Source: Marinobacter alexandrii (lineage in GTDB: Bacteria > Bacteroidota > Bacteroidia > Cytophagales > Cyclobacteriaceae). From it: a stretch of DNA of 64,000 nucleotides. Location: positions 1,372,501 through 1,436,500 of the forward strand of contig JBDWTN010000007.1 of NCBI GenBank assembly GCA_039984955.1, read 5' to 3'. The position numbers and the translations under genes are program-made. Numbering within the stretch: the first letter of the stretch is position 1; each line of letters starts with the position of its first letter. The notes beneath the pieces are model-generated. The model had not been told where the DNA came from and did no database searches. It was given only the letters and a program-made list of their open reading frames with translations. This document shows positions 17,576 through 26,420 of the stretch, piece by piece.

Positions 17576-18400
17576 ATGGAAGAAATGATTAATGATGCCT
17601 CTGAACATTCAGAGCAACTGATTGATCTTATATGGACCTGGGGTCCGAAAGTCGTTACCGCCATTTTAACTCTAATTATTGGCCTTTGGATCATCGGTGC
17701 TCTTGTTCGAACGTTTGGAAAAACATTGAATAAGCGAAATGTAGATCCTTCACTGAGTCCATTCTTAAAATCACTCCTAGGAGCTATACTAAAAATTATG
17801 CTTTTCATCTCTGTGATTGGCATGGTGGGTATTCAAGCAACAAGCTTTGTAGCTGTATTAGGAGCTGCTGGTTTAGCTGTAGGTTTTGCGCTACAGGGGA
17901 CTCTTCAAAATTTTGCCGGTGGAGTTATTATCCTGTTATTGAAACCTTTCAAGGTGGGTGATTGGATTGACACAGGTAGTTACTCTGGAACTGTACATGC
18001 TATTCAAATTTTCAACACTTTCTTGAAGACTCCCGATAATAAAACAATCATTATTCCAAATGGAGGCTTAGCCAATTCAGCACTAACCAATTATTCAACA
18101 GAGCCCAGAAGAAGAGTTGATTTCACATTTGGTGTTGGTTATGGTGACAGTACTGATAAGACCAGGGAAACTCTTATGACATTGATAAATGCTGATGACA
18201 GAATTTTAAAAGATCCAGAACCCTTTATTGCGGTATCTGAACTAGCTGATAGCTCCGTGAATTTTGTGGTTCGAATTTGGGTAGAAGCTGCCGACTATTG
18301 GGGAGTTCACTTTGATATGAATGAGAAAGTATATAATAAGTTTAATGAGGTTGGGCTCAACATTCCCTTCCCTCAGATGGATGTTCATGTTCACAAATAG
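17576..18400 (+). CDS. mscS: Small-conductance mechanosensitive channel (MscS)
   Basis: 274 residues, typical short MscS. Three N-terminal helices (about residues 18-40, 60-85, 90-115), with the pore helix TM3 showing the Gly/Ala packing AAGLAVGFALQGTLQNFAGG. The cytoplasmic beta domain follows (PFKVGDWIDTGSYSGTVHAI, IPNGGLANSALTNYS). It opens under membrane tension and releases solutes on osmotic downshock. Single gene with its own terminator at 18431-18460. Confidence 0.93.
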   Translation: MEEMINDASEHSEQLIDLIWTWGPKVVTAILTLIIGLWIIGALVRTFGKTLNKRNVDPSLSPFLKSLLGAILKIMLFISVIGMVGIQATSFVAVLGAAGLAVGFALQGTLQNFAGGVIILLLKPFKVGDWIDTGSYSGTVHAIQIFNTFLKTPDNKTIIIPNGGLANSALTNYSTEPRRRVDFTFGVGYGDSTDKTRETLMTLINADDRILKDPEPFIAVSELADSSVNFVVRIWVEAADYWGVHFDMNEKVYNKFNEVGLNIPFPQMDVHVHK

Positions 18401-18430
18401 GGCTGATCAAAGTCAATGAAATAAAACACT

Positions 18431-18460
18431 AAAAGTCCGGTTTTCGAATCGGACTTTTTT
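18431..18460 (+). terminator. Terminator after mscS
   Basis: AAAAGTCCG (18431-18439), loop of ten, CGGACTTTT (18450-18458) and further T residues. The RidA gene starts 13 bases later. Confidence 0.85.
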
Positions 18461-18472
18461 ATTTTTATACTA

Positions 18473-18850
18473 ATGAGACAAAATATTTCTTCAGGAGCTC
18501 CATGGGAAGACCAAGTTGGATACTGCAGAGCAGTACGAGTTGGCAATACCATAGAAGTATCAGGGACTGCACCTGTGCGTGATGGTAAAACCATGGGTGA
18601 CAATGCGTATGAACAAACCAAAGTATGTCTGGAAATCATAAAAGAAGCCATAGAAAAAGCTGGAGGGAAAATAGAGGATGTAGTGCGCACAAGAATGTTC
18701 GTTACCGATATATCTCAGTGGGTAGCTATTGGTAAAGCACACGGTGAAGTTTTCAAAAACATCAAACCTGCTACCACGATGGTTGAGGTGAACGCCTTGA
18801 TTGAACCAGATATGTTTATTGAGATCGAAGCAACTGCTATACTTAGCTAA
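18473..18850 (+). CDS. RidA/YjgF family protein
   Basis: 125 residues. The family signature is in VGNTIEVSGTAPV, YEQTKVCLEIIKEAIEKAGGKIEDVVRTRMFVTDI (as parts) and EVNALIEPDMFIEIEATAI, including the conserved Arg in VRTRMFVTD and the Glu near the end. RidA proteins hydrolyse reactive enamine/imine products of amino-acid metabolism; this member has an N-terminal ASGAPWED form (SSGAPWED) seen in a separate subfamily, so the exact substrate is uncertain. The 3' end overlaps the convergent hutG by eight bases. Confidence 0.9.
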   Translation: MRQNISSGAPWEDQVGYCRAVRVGNTIEVSGTAPVRDGKTMGDNAYEQTKVCLEIIKEAIEKAGGKIEDVVRTRMFVTDISQWVAIGKAHGEVFKNIKPATTMVEVNALIEPDMFIEIEATAILS

Positions 18851-19763
18851 TTATATCATAAATGAAACTTGCAGCTAGCTTAGCTGTACGCCCATCATCG
18901 TATTTTGGGTTCATCTCTGCTACATCAAAACTCACTACTTTTTCAGATTTTAGTATTTCACTCATCAGTGGTTTGATATGATGTGGAAGTATTCCGTATG
19001 GATTTACTGCACTTACTCCAGGAGCTACTCCCGATGAAAATACATCTAAATCAAGAGTAATTGCAATATGATCAACCTTATCCATGAAGTAACTAATCTT
19101 CGCTAACAAGTCATCTTTAGGTTCTTCCAATAATTCCTCCATTGTGATGTATGACTGGTTCTTATCACGCATTAAATCAAACATAGGAGCAATGTTGACA
19201 GCTTTATTTATCCCTATTGGCATGTACTGAAAATTTTCGCGTGTTTCTAGCAGTTGACGTGCCCAACTTCCCGAATGAGGACCTTGTGGATATGTTCTCA
19301 AATCAAAATGAGGATCAAAGTTGATCATGCCTATTTTTCTTTCTGGATGAGCATTTAACACACCCATTCCATGACCAAAACTTATTTCATGACCTCCACC
19401 AAGTATGATAGGAAAAGATCCGTTTCTCAATATACCCTCTACGTATCGAGCTAGTTCTTTTTGTGCATTCTCCAATTGATCTCCACTTACAATCACGTCC
19501 CCAACATCAGTTAAATCAACCTTATCATCGAAATGAACTGCTAAGTTCGCCATCGCCTTTCGAATAGCCTCTGGCCCTTCCACAGCTCCTGTTCTACCTT
19601 GATTCCGTTTAACCCCAACATCTGAACAAAGTCCTAAAAAGCAGAAACCTTGAGGAATTTGGGTATTCAGATCTCCAACATTCATCACTTGATGCCAGAC
19701 ATCTCTAGTAGATCCAGGGTCTTGTCTTCCCTTCCAAATTGTCTTATTACCTGGTTTATACAT
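18843..19763 (-). CDS. hutG: Formimidoylglutamase
   Basis: 306 residues of the arginase/ureohydrolase fold. Manganese ligands are visible in GGGHEISFGHG (His), NFDPHFDLR (Asp, His, Asp) and LDLDVFSSG (Asp, Asp). It hydrolyses N-formimidoyl-L-glutamate to glutamate and formamide, the last step of one histidine degradation route. It begins directly after the stop of hutI and is surely co-transcribed. The hutH and hutU genes are not in the window. Assignment over other ureohydrolases rests on the hutI neighbour. Confidence 0.88.
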   Translation of the reverse strand: MYKPGNKTIWKGRQDPGSTRDVWHQVMNVGDLNTQIPQGFCFLGLCSDVGVKRNQGRTGAVEGPEAIRKAMANLAVHFDDKVDLTDVGDVIVSGDQLENAQKELARYVEGILRNGSFPIILGGGHEISFGHGMGVLNAHPERKIGMINFDPHFDLRTYPQGPHSGSWARQLLETRENFQYMPIGINKAVNIAPMFDLMRDKNQSYITMEELLEEPKDDLLAKISYFMDKVDHIAITLDLDVFSSGVAPGVSAVNPYGILPHHIKPLMSEILKSEKVVSFDVAEMNPKYDDGRTAKLAASFIYDIIS

Positions 19764-20981
19764 CTAAACTAAATTCCCATTTTTCCAAACCATATCAGGC
19801 TTTAACTTCCCTTGATTATAAAGTATCTCTTGATAATCGCCAATAGGAAAAGCTATCATATCAGCTATCATACCTTCAGCTATTCTCCCACGATCATTGA
19901 GTCCCAACGCTTTTGCCGCTCTGAAGGTGATCCCAGATAAAATCTCTGCTGTTGACAATTTTTCATATATCCCAAGTATTGATGCTTGAACTAGCAAATC
20001 TCCCATTGGACCTGAACCTGGATTCCAATCTGTAGAGATAGCAAGTGATGCTCCCGCATCTAGCAGTTTCCGTGCTGGAGTAAAATTCATTCCTAAACCA
20101 AGACTAGCCCCTGGCAGTGCAACAGCTACCGTTTCGGATTTTGCTAATAATTCCACCTCATTATCTGTACTTGCTTCTAGATGATCAGCACTTTTTGCTC
20201 CTAGTTCAACTGCGATTTTGCTCCCTCCTGTGTGAAATTGATCTGCATGTACCGTTAAATCAAATCCAAGATTCTTAGCTGCAAGCATATATTCTTTCGC
20301 TATTTCCATCGGGAAGGCTGACGGCTCTACAAAAATATCCACACGCCTAGTCAAATCCTTAGCTAGTAATTGTGGAAGCAGCTCACTTTCCAGGTACCTC
20401 AAAAATTCTTGCTTATCATCAAACTCTTTTGGGCAAACATGAGCTGCCAAGCAAGTAGAGATTAAGTCTGCCTTAACATCAAGCTTAGAATTTTTTATTA
20501 CTTCTAAAATTTTGATTTCATTCTCTAGATCAAGTCCATACCCACTTTTTACTTCTATGGTAGTCACACCGTCCTTCAAGTGACGGTTTGCTCTCCGCAT
20601 CAGTCCTTCCTTAAGTTCTTCAAAAGATGCACCCCTGGTTTTGGTTACAGAATCAAATATGCCACCTCCTTGTTCAAGGATTAGTTCATAGGATTCACCT
20701 GACATTCGAAGAGTATAATCACGTGCACGAGTTCCCCCCCATACTAGATGAGTATGGCAGTCTATCAAACCTGGCATTAAAACATGATCACCTTCAACTC
20801 GAATAAGTTCATCAGCTTCTGATTTTAACCGATCGAAATCGTCAACTTGCAAAATATTTTCTCCATCAATAATTACCCCTCCATTTTTTAAAATATCTAG
20901 CTTAGAGTCGCCTAAAGCTCCCTTTTCAGAAGTTGATGCGAGTGTGATGATCTCCTTGAATGGACCAATAAGTTTCGACAT
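19764..20981 (-). CDS. hutI: Imidazolonepropionase
   Basis: 405 residues of the amidohydrolase fold. Metal ligands: DCHTHLVWGG near residue 75, HADQFHTGG near 245 and STDWNPGS near 320; the downstream LGLGMNFTPARKLLDAGA part is typical of HutI. It opens the imidazolone ring to give formimidoylglutamate, which hutG then uses. First gene of the hutI-hutG operon on the minus strand. The upstream 167-base gap is shared with a divergent outer-membrane protein gene and contains an inverted repeat. Confidence 0.95.
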   Translation of the reverse strand: MSKLIGPFKEIITLASTSEKGALGDSKLDILKNGGVIIDGENILQVDDFDRLKSEADELIRVEGDHVLMPGLIDCHTHLVWGGTRARDYTLRMSGESYELILEQGGGIFDSVTKTRGASFEELKEGLMRRANRHLKDGVTTIEVKSGYGLDLENEIKILEVIKNSKLDVKADLISTCLAAHVCPKEFDDKQEFLRYLESELLPQLLAKDLTRRVDIFVEPSAFPMEIAKEYMLAAKNLGFDLTVHADQFHTGGSKIAVELGAKSADHLEASTDNEVELLAKSETVAVALPGASLGLGMNFTPARKLLDAGASLAISTDWNPGSGPMGDLLVQASILGIYEKLSTAEILSGITFRAAKALGLNDRGRIAEGMIADMIAFPIGDYQEILYNQGKLKPDMVWKNGNLV

Positions 20982-21071
20982 GGTACGAAAATTGAATTAT
21001 GTTGAAATAGATATTAAAATTCAAAAGTGATATTTATTATTAAATACTGATGAATTTTAATTGAAGATTTC

Positions 21072-21103
21072 ATGTCACATTATAAAAATTATAAATGTGC
21101 ATG
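21072..21103. repeat. Inverted repeat between hutI and the divergent OMP gene
   Basis: CACATTATAA and TTATAAATGTG face each other (21076-21099) with CATG on both outer sides, giving about ten pairs with one bulged base. It sits about 90 bases before hutI and 50 before the OMP gene. No T-run follows, so an operator is more likely than a terminator. Confidence 0.45.
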
Positions 21104-21148
21104 AAAAGTTACCACTTTTGTACATTGTATGACTAAACCACGATCCAA

Positions 21149-21916
21149 ATGAAAAAGTATTACCTATCACTGATCTTAACCTGCGGTTTCTTATTATCAA
21201 GTGCCCAAATGGGAAGTTTCGCTTTATCCCTAGGACTACCTCAAAATGACTTCAAAGCAAATACAGATGCCACTGGATTTGGCGCAGATCTTTCCCTTGC
21301 ATTCCCATTTCAAAAAGGAGTACCTGTCTATCTAGGGTTAGATTTTAACTACATGGTTTATGGTAGAAATGCCCAGGACGAAGACTTATTCGCAACGATC
21401 AACGATCAAAATGGAGCAGAGCTCGCCAGGCTTGACATCCCGCTAAGAATTGTCAACACAAATAGCATCTTCGGAACACATGCTTTTATAAGAGGCATTA
21501 TCCCACTGGATATGATTCAGCCATACGGAGAAGTCCTTTTTGGCTTTCGGTATATATCAACCAATACAAAAATTCTTGATCGATCAAACGATAGAAGATG
21601 GGCAACAGAAGAAGATTCAGACGTAATTTCAAGAGAAACGGTATTGGACGATTGGATACTTAGCTATGGATTTGGTGGGGGGTTTCTTATAAAAGTTAGC
21701 TCTAATTTCTTTGTTGATCTCCGTGCCAATTTCTTTAAAGGTCAGCGAGCTCAATATTTTGACGGTAACGATACTGAATCTTGGGAGGTAACTTTTTCAG
21801 GCTCCAATTTTGATGAAGCGACTGTAACTGGAGATGACTTACAATTTGAGACACAACCCCGTGAATCAACCACTGATATGCTGGTAATCAAATTAGGAGT
21901 TGCCTTTAAAATCTAA
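21149..21916 (+). CDS. Outer-membrane beta-barrel protein
   Basis: 255 residues with a signal peptide ending at LLSSAQ. The rest alternates hydrophobic and polar residues with aromatic girdle positions (YLGLDFNYMVYGRN, YGEVLFGFRYIS, ILSYGFGGGFLIKV, FFVDLRANFFKG) and ends in a hydrophobic strand (MLVIKLGVAFKI) as barrels do. Cargo or function unknown. It is divergent from hutI and its last bases overlap the convergent rarA gene by four. Confidence 0.8.
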   Translation: MKKYYLSLILTCGFLLSSAQMGSFALSLGLPQNDFKANTDATGFGADLSLAFPFQKGVPVYLGLDFNYMVYGRNAQDEDLFATINDQNGAELARLDIPLRIVNTNSIFGTHAFIRGIIPLDMIQPYGEVLFGFRYISTNTKILDRSNDRRWATEEDSDVISRETVLDDWILSYGFGGGFLIKVSSNFFVDLRANFFKGQRAQYFDGNDTESWEVTFSGSNFDEATVTGDDLQFETQPRESTTDMLVIKLGVAFKI

Positions 21917-23181
21917 TAACCGTACTTATCCTTCCATCTTGTCCGAAGAAACTTTCTTAATTCTTCTTCGCGAGCATTTTGACCAGGATCGTAAAGTTTA
22001 GTTTGCGTGATTTCGTCCGGCAAAAATTCCATTTCTGCAAAATTCATTGGATGATCATGGGCGTATTTGTAGCCTTTGCCATAGCCTTGATCCTTCATGA
22101 GTTTTGTAGGCGAGTTTCTAATCGCCATTGGAACGGGTAAATCACCTGTCTTTTGTACCAATGCCTGGGCCTGATTGATTGCCATATAACTTGCATTACT
22201 TTTCGGAGAAGATGCGAGATATGTAACACACTGAGAGAGAATGATTCTAGATTCAGGGTATCCGATAAGGTTTACTGCTTGAAACGCGTTTGTGGCCATC
22301 ACCAATGCCGTGGGGTTAGCGTTTCCAATATCTTCTGAAGCCAGAATGACCAGTCTTCGTGCAATAAACTTCACGTCTTCACCCCCTTCAATCATCCTTG
22401 CTAAGTAGTAAACAGCGGCATTGGGATCGCTACCCCTTATTGATTTAATGAATGCGGAAATGACATCATAGTGCATTTCTCCCTTCTTATCGTACAGGAC
22501 AGTTTTTCGCTGAGCTGCTTCTATCACTTTGTCGTCAGTGATGACCTTTTTCTTAGCCTCATCACTTTTAACAACTAACTCCAGCAGATTCAAAAGTTTA
22601 CGACCATCCCCTCCAGAAAGATTGAAGAGTGCTTCTGTTTCTTTCAGATCAACTTGCTCATTCCTTAGATCTTCATCATTTTCCAAGGCTTTGTTTACAA
22701 GTGTTAGAAGGTTTTCTTTCGTTAAAGCGTTAAGCGTATATACCTGAGATCTTGATATAAGAGCTGAATTTACTTCGAAGCTTGGATTCTCTGTTGTTGC
22801 CCCGATCAAGGTTATTACTCCTTTTTCAACTGCCCCAAGTAGTGCATCTTGCTGAGCCTTATTAAAACGATGGATTTCATCAATAAATAGAATTGCCTTA
22901 TTTCCTCGGCTAGCTGTCTGGATAACTTCTCTTACTTCTTTTACTCCAGCACTAATAGCACTCAACGTATGAAATGGCCTTTTCACTTCATTTGCAATGA
23001 TATTTGCAATGGTTGTTTTACCAGTCCCAGGAGGACCCCATAAAATCATTGATGGCACTTGACCTGTACCAATTGCCCTTCTGAGCACACCATTTTCTCC
23101 TACTAAATGCTCTTGTCCCACCAAGTCTGATAGCCTGGAGGGTCGCATACGTTCTGCAAGAGGAGAATTATCCTGAAACAT
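21913..23181 (-). CDS. rarA: Replication-associated recombination protein RarA (MgsA)
   Basis: 422 residues of the AAA+ clamp-loader-like family. Walker A GPPGTGKTT, Walker B LFIDEIHRF, sensor TTENPSF, and the C-terminal tetramerisation domain (RSDPNAAVYYLARMIEGGED region, GYKYAHDHP). RarA acts at stalled replication forks and binds SSB. The start overlaps the stop of the small lipoprotein gene by one base (TAATG), so the two are coupled. Confidence 0.95.
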   Translation of the reverse strand: MFQDNSPLAERMRPSRLSDLVGQEHLVGENGVLRRAIGTGQVPSMILWGPPGTGKTTIANIIANEVKRPFHTLSAISAGVKEVREVIQTASRGNKAILFIDEIHRFNKAQQDALLGAVEKGVITLIGATTENPSFEVNSALISRSQVYTLNALTKENLLTLVNKALENDEDLRNEQVDLKETEALFNLSGGDGRKLLNLLELVVKSDEAKKKVITDDKVIEAAQRKTVLYDKKGEMHYDVISAFIKSIRGSDPNAAVYYLARMIEGGEDVKFIARRLVILASEDIGNANPTALVMATNAFQAVNLIGYPESRIILSQCVTYLASSPKSNASYMAINQAQALVQKTGDLPVPMAIRNSPTKLMKDQGYGKGYKYAHDHPMNFAEMEFLPDEITQTKLYDPGQNAREEELRKFLRTRWKDKYGY

Positions 23182-23462
23182 TATTTACAGTTTTCTAATT
23201 TTTTTATCGCACTTTTCAATTGAGCACTCTGCTTATTAGCCTCTTCAAGGTTAAGATTAGCCATTTCTGCTTGTTTTTCAGCTTCTGCTTGAGCCATCCT
23301 TGCTTCAGCAGCAGCTTGTAGTGCCAATTCTGTTTGCTTTTCAGCTTCCGCTTTTAGTTCTAGATTTTCAGTTTTAAGAAGCTCATTTTCTTCAATCAAT
23401 TTCTGATTTGGACTGCAAGAGCTAAAAGCAATCAATAAAACTATCGTTGCAAAGTATTTCAT
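23181..23462 (-). CDS. Small coiled-coil lipoprotein
   Basis: 93 residues: signal peptide with lipobox (LIAFSSCS), then an Ala/Glu/Lys-rich helix (EAEKQTELALQAAAEARMAQAEAEKQAEMANLN parts) that is a coiled coil in full, ending NCK. Resembles the small Lpp-like or alanine-zipper lipoproteins. It precedes rarA with a one-base overlap, though their functions look unrelated. Confidence 0.8.
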   Translation of the reverse strand: MKYFATIVLLIAFSSCSPNQKLIEENELLKTENLELKAEAEKQTELALQAAAEARMAQAEAEKQAEMANLNLEEANKQSAQLKSAIKKLENCK

Positions 23463-23524
23463 AATTTTTAGCTAAAAGTACGAAATACATAGTTGCAATT
23501 CCGAAGATTAATCTCCTCAGAATA

Positions 23525-24397
23525 TCATTTTTTTAGAACGATTATGTTACCGCCTAAGATTAGGATCATACCAACTATAAGATGCCATCCAAACAAGTAA
23601 TCTTCAAAGACTACAGAAAGTGATACAGCAATAACCGGTATCACTAAGAGCACATAGCCAGCTTTATCCGCACCTATTTTTCCTATGAGCGTCAGGTAAG
23701 ATCCAAAAGCGATAATAGATCCGAAAATAGATAGATAAAGCAAAGAAGAAAGGTAGCTGAAGCTGATATCTATTGACATTTCAGAACCGGTTACAAGTGC
23801 CATGATAGCTATGATTATTCCGCCATATAACATACCAAAGGCATTTGTTTGAATGACGGGCATGCTTTTCTTTTGATTAAAAGCTGAGGCAATATTTCCT
23901 AACGAGGCAATGATTACAGATACAAAACAGATGGTTAAGTGAAAAGCTTTAAAGTCTGCTTTACCCAATCCTAATAGCTCTTGCCTGAATAGTAAAAGAG
24001 TTCCTAATATTCCAAGTAAAGCACCAATGTATACCTTTTTCTCTGCAAGTTTTTTTAGGAATATTCTACCAAAAAAAACATTTAGAAAAATGATGCATGA
24101 AAACATTACCGCCACAAGAGCACTAACCAATTCTTGCTCTGCGATGTAGACAAACCAATAATTAAATCCGAAAAGTAGAGAACCTTGCAAAGCCATCCTC
24201 AAATGCTCTCTGCTTGAGAAGTTAAGATTCAGTTTTCTAAGTTTAGAATAAATCAATAAGATTACTCCAGCTAAAACAAATCGATAGCTTACGGACCAGG
24301 TTGGGTCTACTTCACCAAGCTGAAATTTGATAACAAAAAAGGTCGAACCCCATATTAATGCCGGGATAGCAAACAAGGATGTAGAACTCAATCTCAT
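23525..24397 (-). CDS. EamA/DMT family transporter (first of a divergent pair)
   Basis: 290 residues with ten predicted membrane helices in two EamA repeats (about 1-140 and 150-290), starting PALIWGSTFFVIKFQLGEVDPTWSVSYRF, of which the WGSTF motif is typical. Exports small metabolites such as amino acids; substrate unknown. It is divergent from a second EamA gene at 24524. TAGCTTCG, close to the -7 consensus, ends four bases before its ATG. Confidence 0.9.
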   Translation of the reverse strand: MRLSSTSLFAIPALIWGSTFFVIKFQLGEVDPTWSVSYRFVLAGVILLIYSKLRKLNLNFSSREHLRMALQGSLLFGFNYWFVYIAEQELVSALVAVMFSCIIFLNVFFGRIFLKKLAEKKVYIGALLGILGTLLLFRQELLGLGKADFKAFHLTICFVSVIIASLGNIASAFNQKKSMPVIQTNAFGMLYGGIIIAIMALVTGSEMSIDISFSYLSSLLYLSIFGSIIAFGSYLTLIGKIGADKAGYVLLVIPVIAVSLSVVFEDYLFGWHLIVGMILILGGNIIVLKK

Positions 24398-24401
24398 GCC
24401 T

Positions 24402-24409
24402 CGAAGCTA
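24402..24409 (-). promoter_or_regulatory. Possible -7 element, four bases before the EamA start
   Basis: TAGCTTCG on the minus strand, one base off TAnnTTTG, then AGGC and the ATG. No -33 box is seen. Listed because of the same four-base gap as at ada, the lysine leader and the gene at 24524. Confidence 0.3.
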
Positions 24410-24489
24410 GTTGTTTACCTACCATTATTATTCTAAGAAGTATGAAGATTTTTAATCAACATATGGATTATTCTTAATGCATTTAATCC

Positions 24490-24519
24490 TTGAATCACAA
24501 GTACAACGTGATAGATTTG
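24490..24519 (+). promoter_or_regulatory. Promoter of the second EamA gene (leaderless type)
   Basis: TTG at 24490-24492, 19 bases, TAGATTTG at 24512-24519: a full Bacteroidota promoter. The start codon GTG follows after four bases (CCGC), so the transcript should begin at or next to it. Confidence 0.7.
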
Positions 24520-24523
24520 CCGC

Positions 24524-25411
24524 GTGAATTGGTCCAGCCTTAAAACATATTCCGCACTTACACTTGTCAGCCTCTTCTATGGCATAAACTACAGTGTTTT
24601 AAAAATTGTGGTTCCTCAATATGTTGGTCCTTATGGGTTCATTGTTTTTAGAGTCATCATCGCTTCAGGTGTTTTTTGGATGATCCATTCATTCAACCGT
24701 GAAAAAATTAATTGGAAGAAAGATGGTTTGACCTTGACACTTTGCGCACTTACTGGAGTAGCCGTTAATCAACTACTTTTTTATAAAGGCATTAGTTTGA
24801 CTTCAGCAGTAAATGGCTCTATTATTATGACCTTAACACCCGTTTTGGTGTTAATGTGGGCATTTCTTTTGATCGGAGAAAAAATAACAAGAACGAAAGT
24901 AATAGGTATAGTTCTTGGGCTAATCGGAGCGGTTATTATTCTTTATCAGCCTGATGCACTGTTAAACGCGGGGGATTGGCGTGGTGATATTTTAGTCCTG
25001 ATTAATAGTGCTAGCTACTCATGCTACTTAGTCCTCGTCAAACCACTTATGAAGAAGTACAAACCCATGACTGTTGTTACTTGGGTTTTCACCATCGCTA
25101 TTTTATTTGTAATTCCTGTGGGAATGTCTCAAGCAAGCAGCGTCGAATTCAGCAGCCTACCACCCAAGGTTTGGTGGAGTATGGGGTATGCAATAATCAT
25201 TGTCACAGTAGTGGTTTATTTTCTAAATGCATGGACGCTTGTCAAAGTAGATTCTTCTGTCGTTGGTGCCTTTATATACTTGCAGCCTCTTTTCGCCACC
25301 GGTACTGCCATTCTCTTTTTTGATGAAGTCTTCTTACTGAAACACTTACTTGCGGCGATTTTCGTATTTACCGGAGTTTGGCTGGTGACTATGAATAAGA
25401 AATCTTCTTAA
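24524..25411 (+). CDS. EamA/DMT family transporter (second of a divergent pair)
   Basis: 295 residues, ten membrane helices in two EamA repeats (FYGINYSVLKIVVP, ALTGVAVNQLLFYKGISLTSA, VYFLNAWTLVKVDSSVVGAFIYLQP). Export of an unknown small metabolite. The start is GTG: the promoter -7 box ends four bases before it, and the next in-frame Met lies inside the first helix. Its 3' end overlaps the convergent threonine aldolase gene by 23 bases. It is clearly different in sequence from the neighbouring EamA gene at 23525, so this is not a recent duplication. Confidence 0.9.
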   Translation: MNWSSLKTYSALTLVSLFYGINYSVLKIVVPQYVGPYGFIVFRVIIASGVFWMIHSFNREKINWKKDGLTLTLCALTGVAVNQLLFYKGISLTSAVNGSIIMTLTPVLVLMWAFLLIGEKITRTKVIGIVLGLIGAVIILYQPDALLNAGDWRGDILVLINSASYSCYLVLVKPLMKKYKPMTVVTWVFTIAILFVIPVGMSQASSVEFSSLPPKVWWSMGYAIIIVTVVVYFLNAWTLVKVDSSVVGAFIYLQPLFATGTAILFFDEVFLLKHLLAAIFVFTGVWLVTMNKKSS

Positions 25412-26420
25412 CAGCTTGAGAAAGCAATTCTAAATCGTCTTCTTTGAAATCAAGATGAGTAACAAACCGGACCAATCCTTTTCCAAAACCAACCGCCAAA
25501 ATTTCATTTCTTTCTAATTCGTCCAAAAACCATTTTTCAGATTTTCCTTCATTGAGTTTTGCAATAACAATGTTGGTATCTACCGGCATAATTTCTTCTA
25601 TGAAAGGCAATTCGTCTAAAAGATTACCAATTTTTTTAGCACGTATATGATCTTCATTTAAGCGATCTACATGATGATCCAATGCATGGATGCACGCAGC
25701 AGCCAAATAACCTGCTTGTCTCATTCCTCCACCCATAACCTTCCTAACACGCCTGGCTTCTTTAATTTTTTCTTTTGATCCTAGTAGAACTGAGCCTACA
25801 GGTGCTCCTAGTCCTTTCGAGAAACAAATTGAAATCGAATCAAATAAAGACCCATATTCTTGAGGGTCTTCACCTGTTTCCACCAAGGCATTAAAGAATC
25901 GTGCTCCATCTAAATGAAGCAATAAATTATGTTCATCGCAAACCTTACGAATCTTTTTTATTTCTTCAATATCATAAATGGCACCTCCCCCCTTATTCAT
26001 GGTATTCTCCAACACAACTAGCTTTGAGTTCGGAAAATGAATATCATCTGGATTAATACTTTCCTTAATCATTTCGGCTGTTACTCTGCCTCTTTTTCCT
26101 TCCAATAATTTTGGAGAAAGCATTGAGTTATACATCATCCCACCACCTTCATACAAGTAAACATGTGAATACTTATGACATATTACTTCATCCTGAGGAC
26201 GAGTATGAATACGCATGGCTATTTGATTAGTCATGGTCCCGGATGGACAGTATATCGCCTCTTCCATTCCGAACAATAATGCAACTTTACTTTGTAGGGC
26301 ATTTACAGTAGGATCATCAGAAAATACATCATCTCCGACCTCAGCGGTCATCATGGCTTGAAGCATCTCAGGAGTAGGTTTAGTAATGGTATCGCTTCTT
26401 AAATCAATCATTGTCCTCAT
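25389..26420 (-). CDS. ltaE: Low-specificity L-threonine aldolase
   Basis: 343 residues of PLP fold type I. IDLRSDTITKPTPEM at the start is diagnostic; the PLP lysine is in ICFSKGLGAPVGS, and HLDGARFFNA carries the Asp and Arg that bind the cofactor. It cleaves threonine and allo-threonine to glycine and acetaldehyde. The start could be the ATG at 26420 or the one three codons on (26411), which is closer to the family start. Either way it overlaps the end of the upstream gamma-carboxylase-like gene (26404), so translation is coupled. Confidence 0.93.
   Translation of the reverse strand: MRTMIDLRSDTITKPTPEMLQAMMTAEVGDDVFSDDPTVNALQSKVALLFGMEEAIYCPSGTMTNQIAMRIHTRPQDEVICHKYSHVYLYEGGGMMYNSMLSPKLLEGKRGRVTAEMIKESINPDDIHFPNSKLVVLENTMNKGGGAIYDIEEIKKIRKVCDEHNLLLHLDGARFFNALVETGEDPQEYGSLFDSISICFSKGLGAPVGSVLLGSKEKIKEARRVRKVMGGGMRQAGYLAAACIHALDHHVDRLNEDHIRAKKIGNLLDELPFIEEIMPVDTNIVIAKLNEGKSEKWFLDELERNEILAVGFGKGLVRFVTHLDFKEDDLELLSQAVKKISYS

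Noticed and set aside
23525-25411. Recent duplication giving the two divergent EamA genes
   Set aside because: The two proteins share only the general fold; their sequences are clearly different, so they are not a recent pair.
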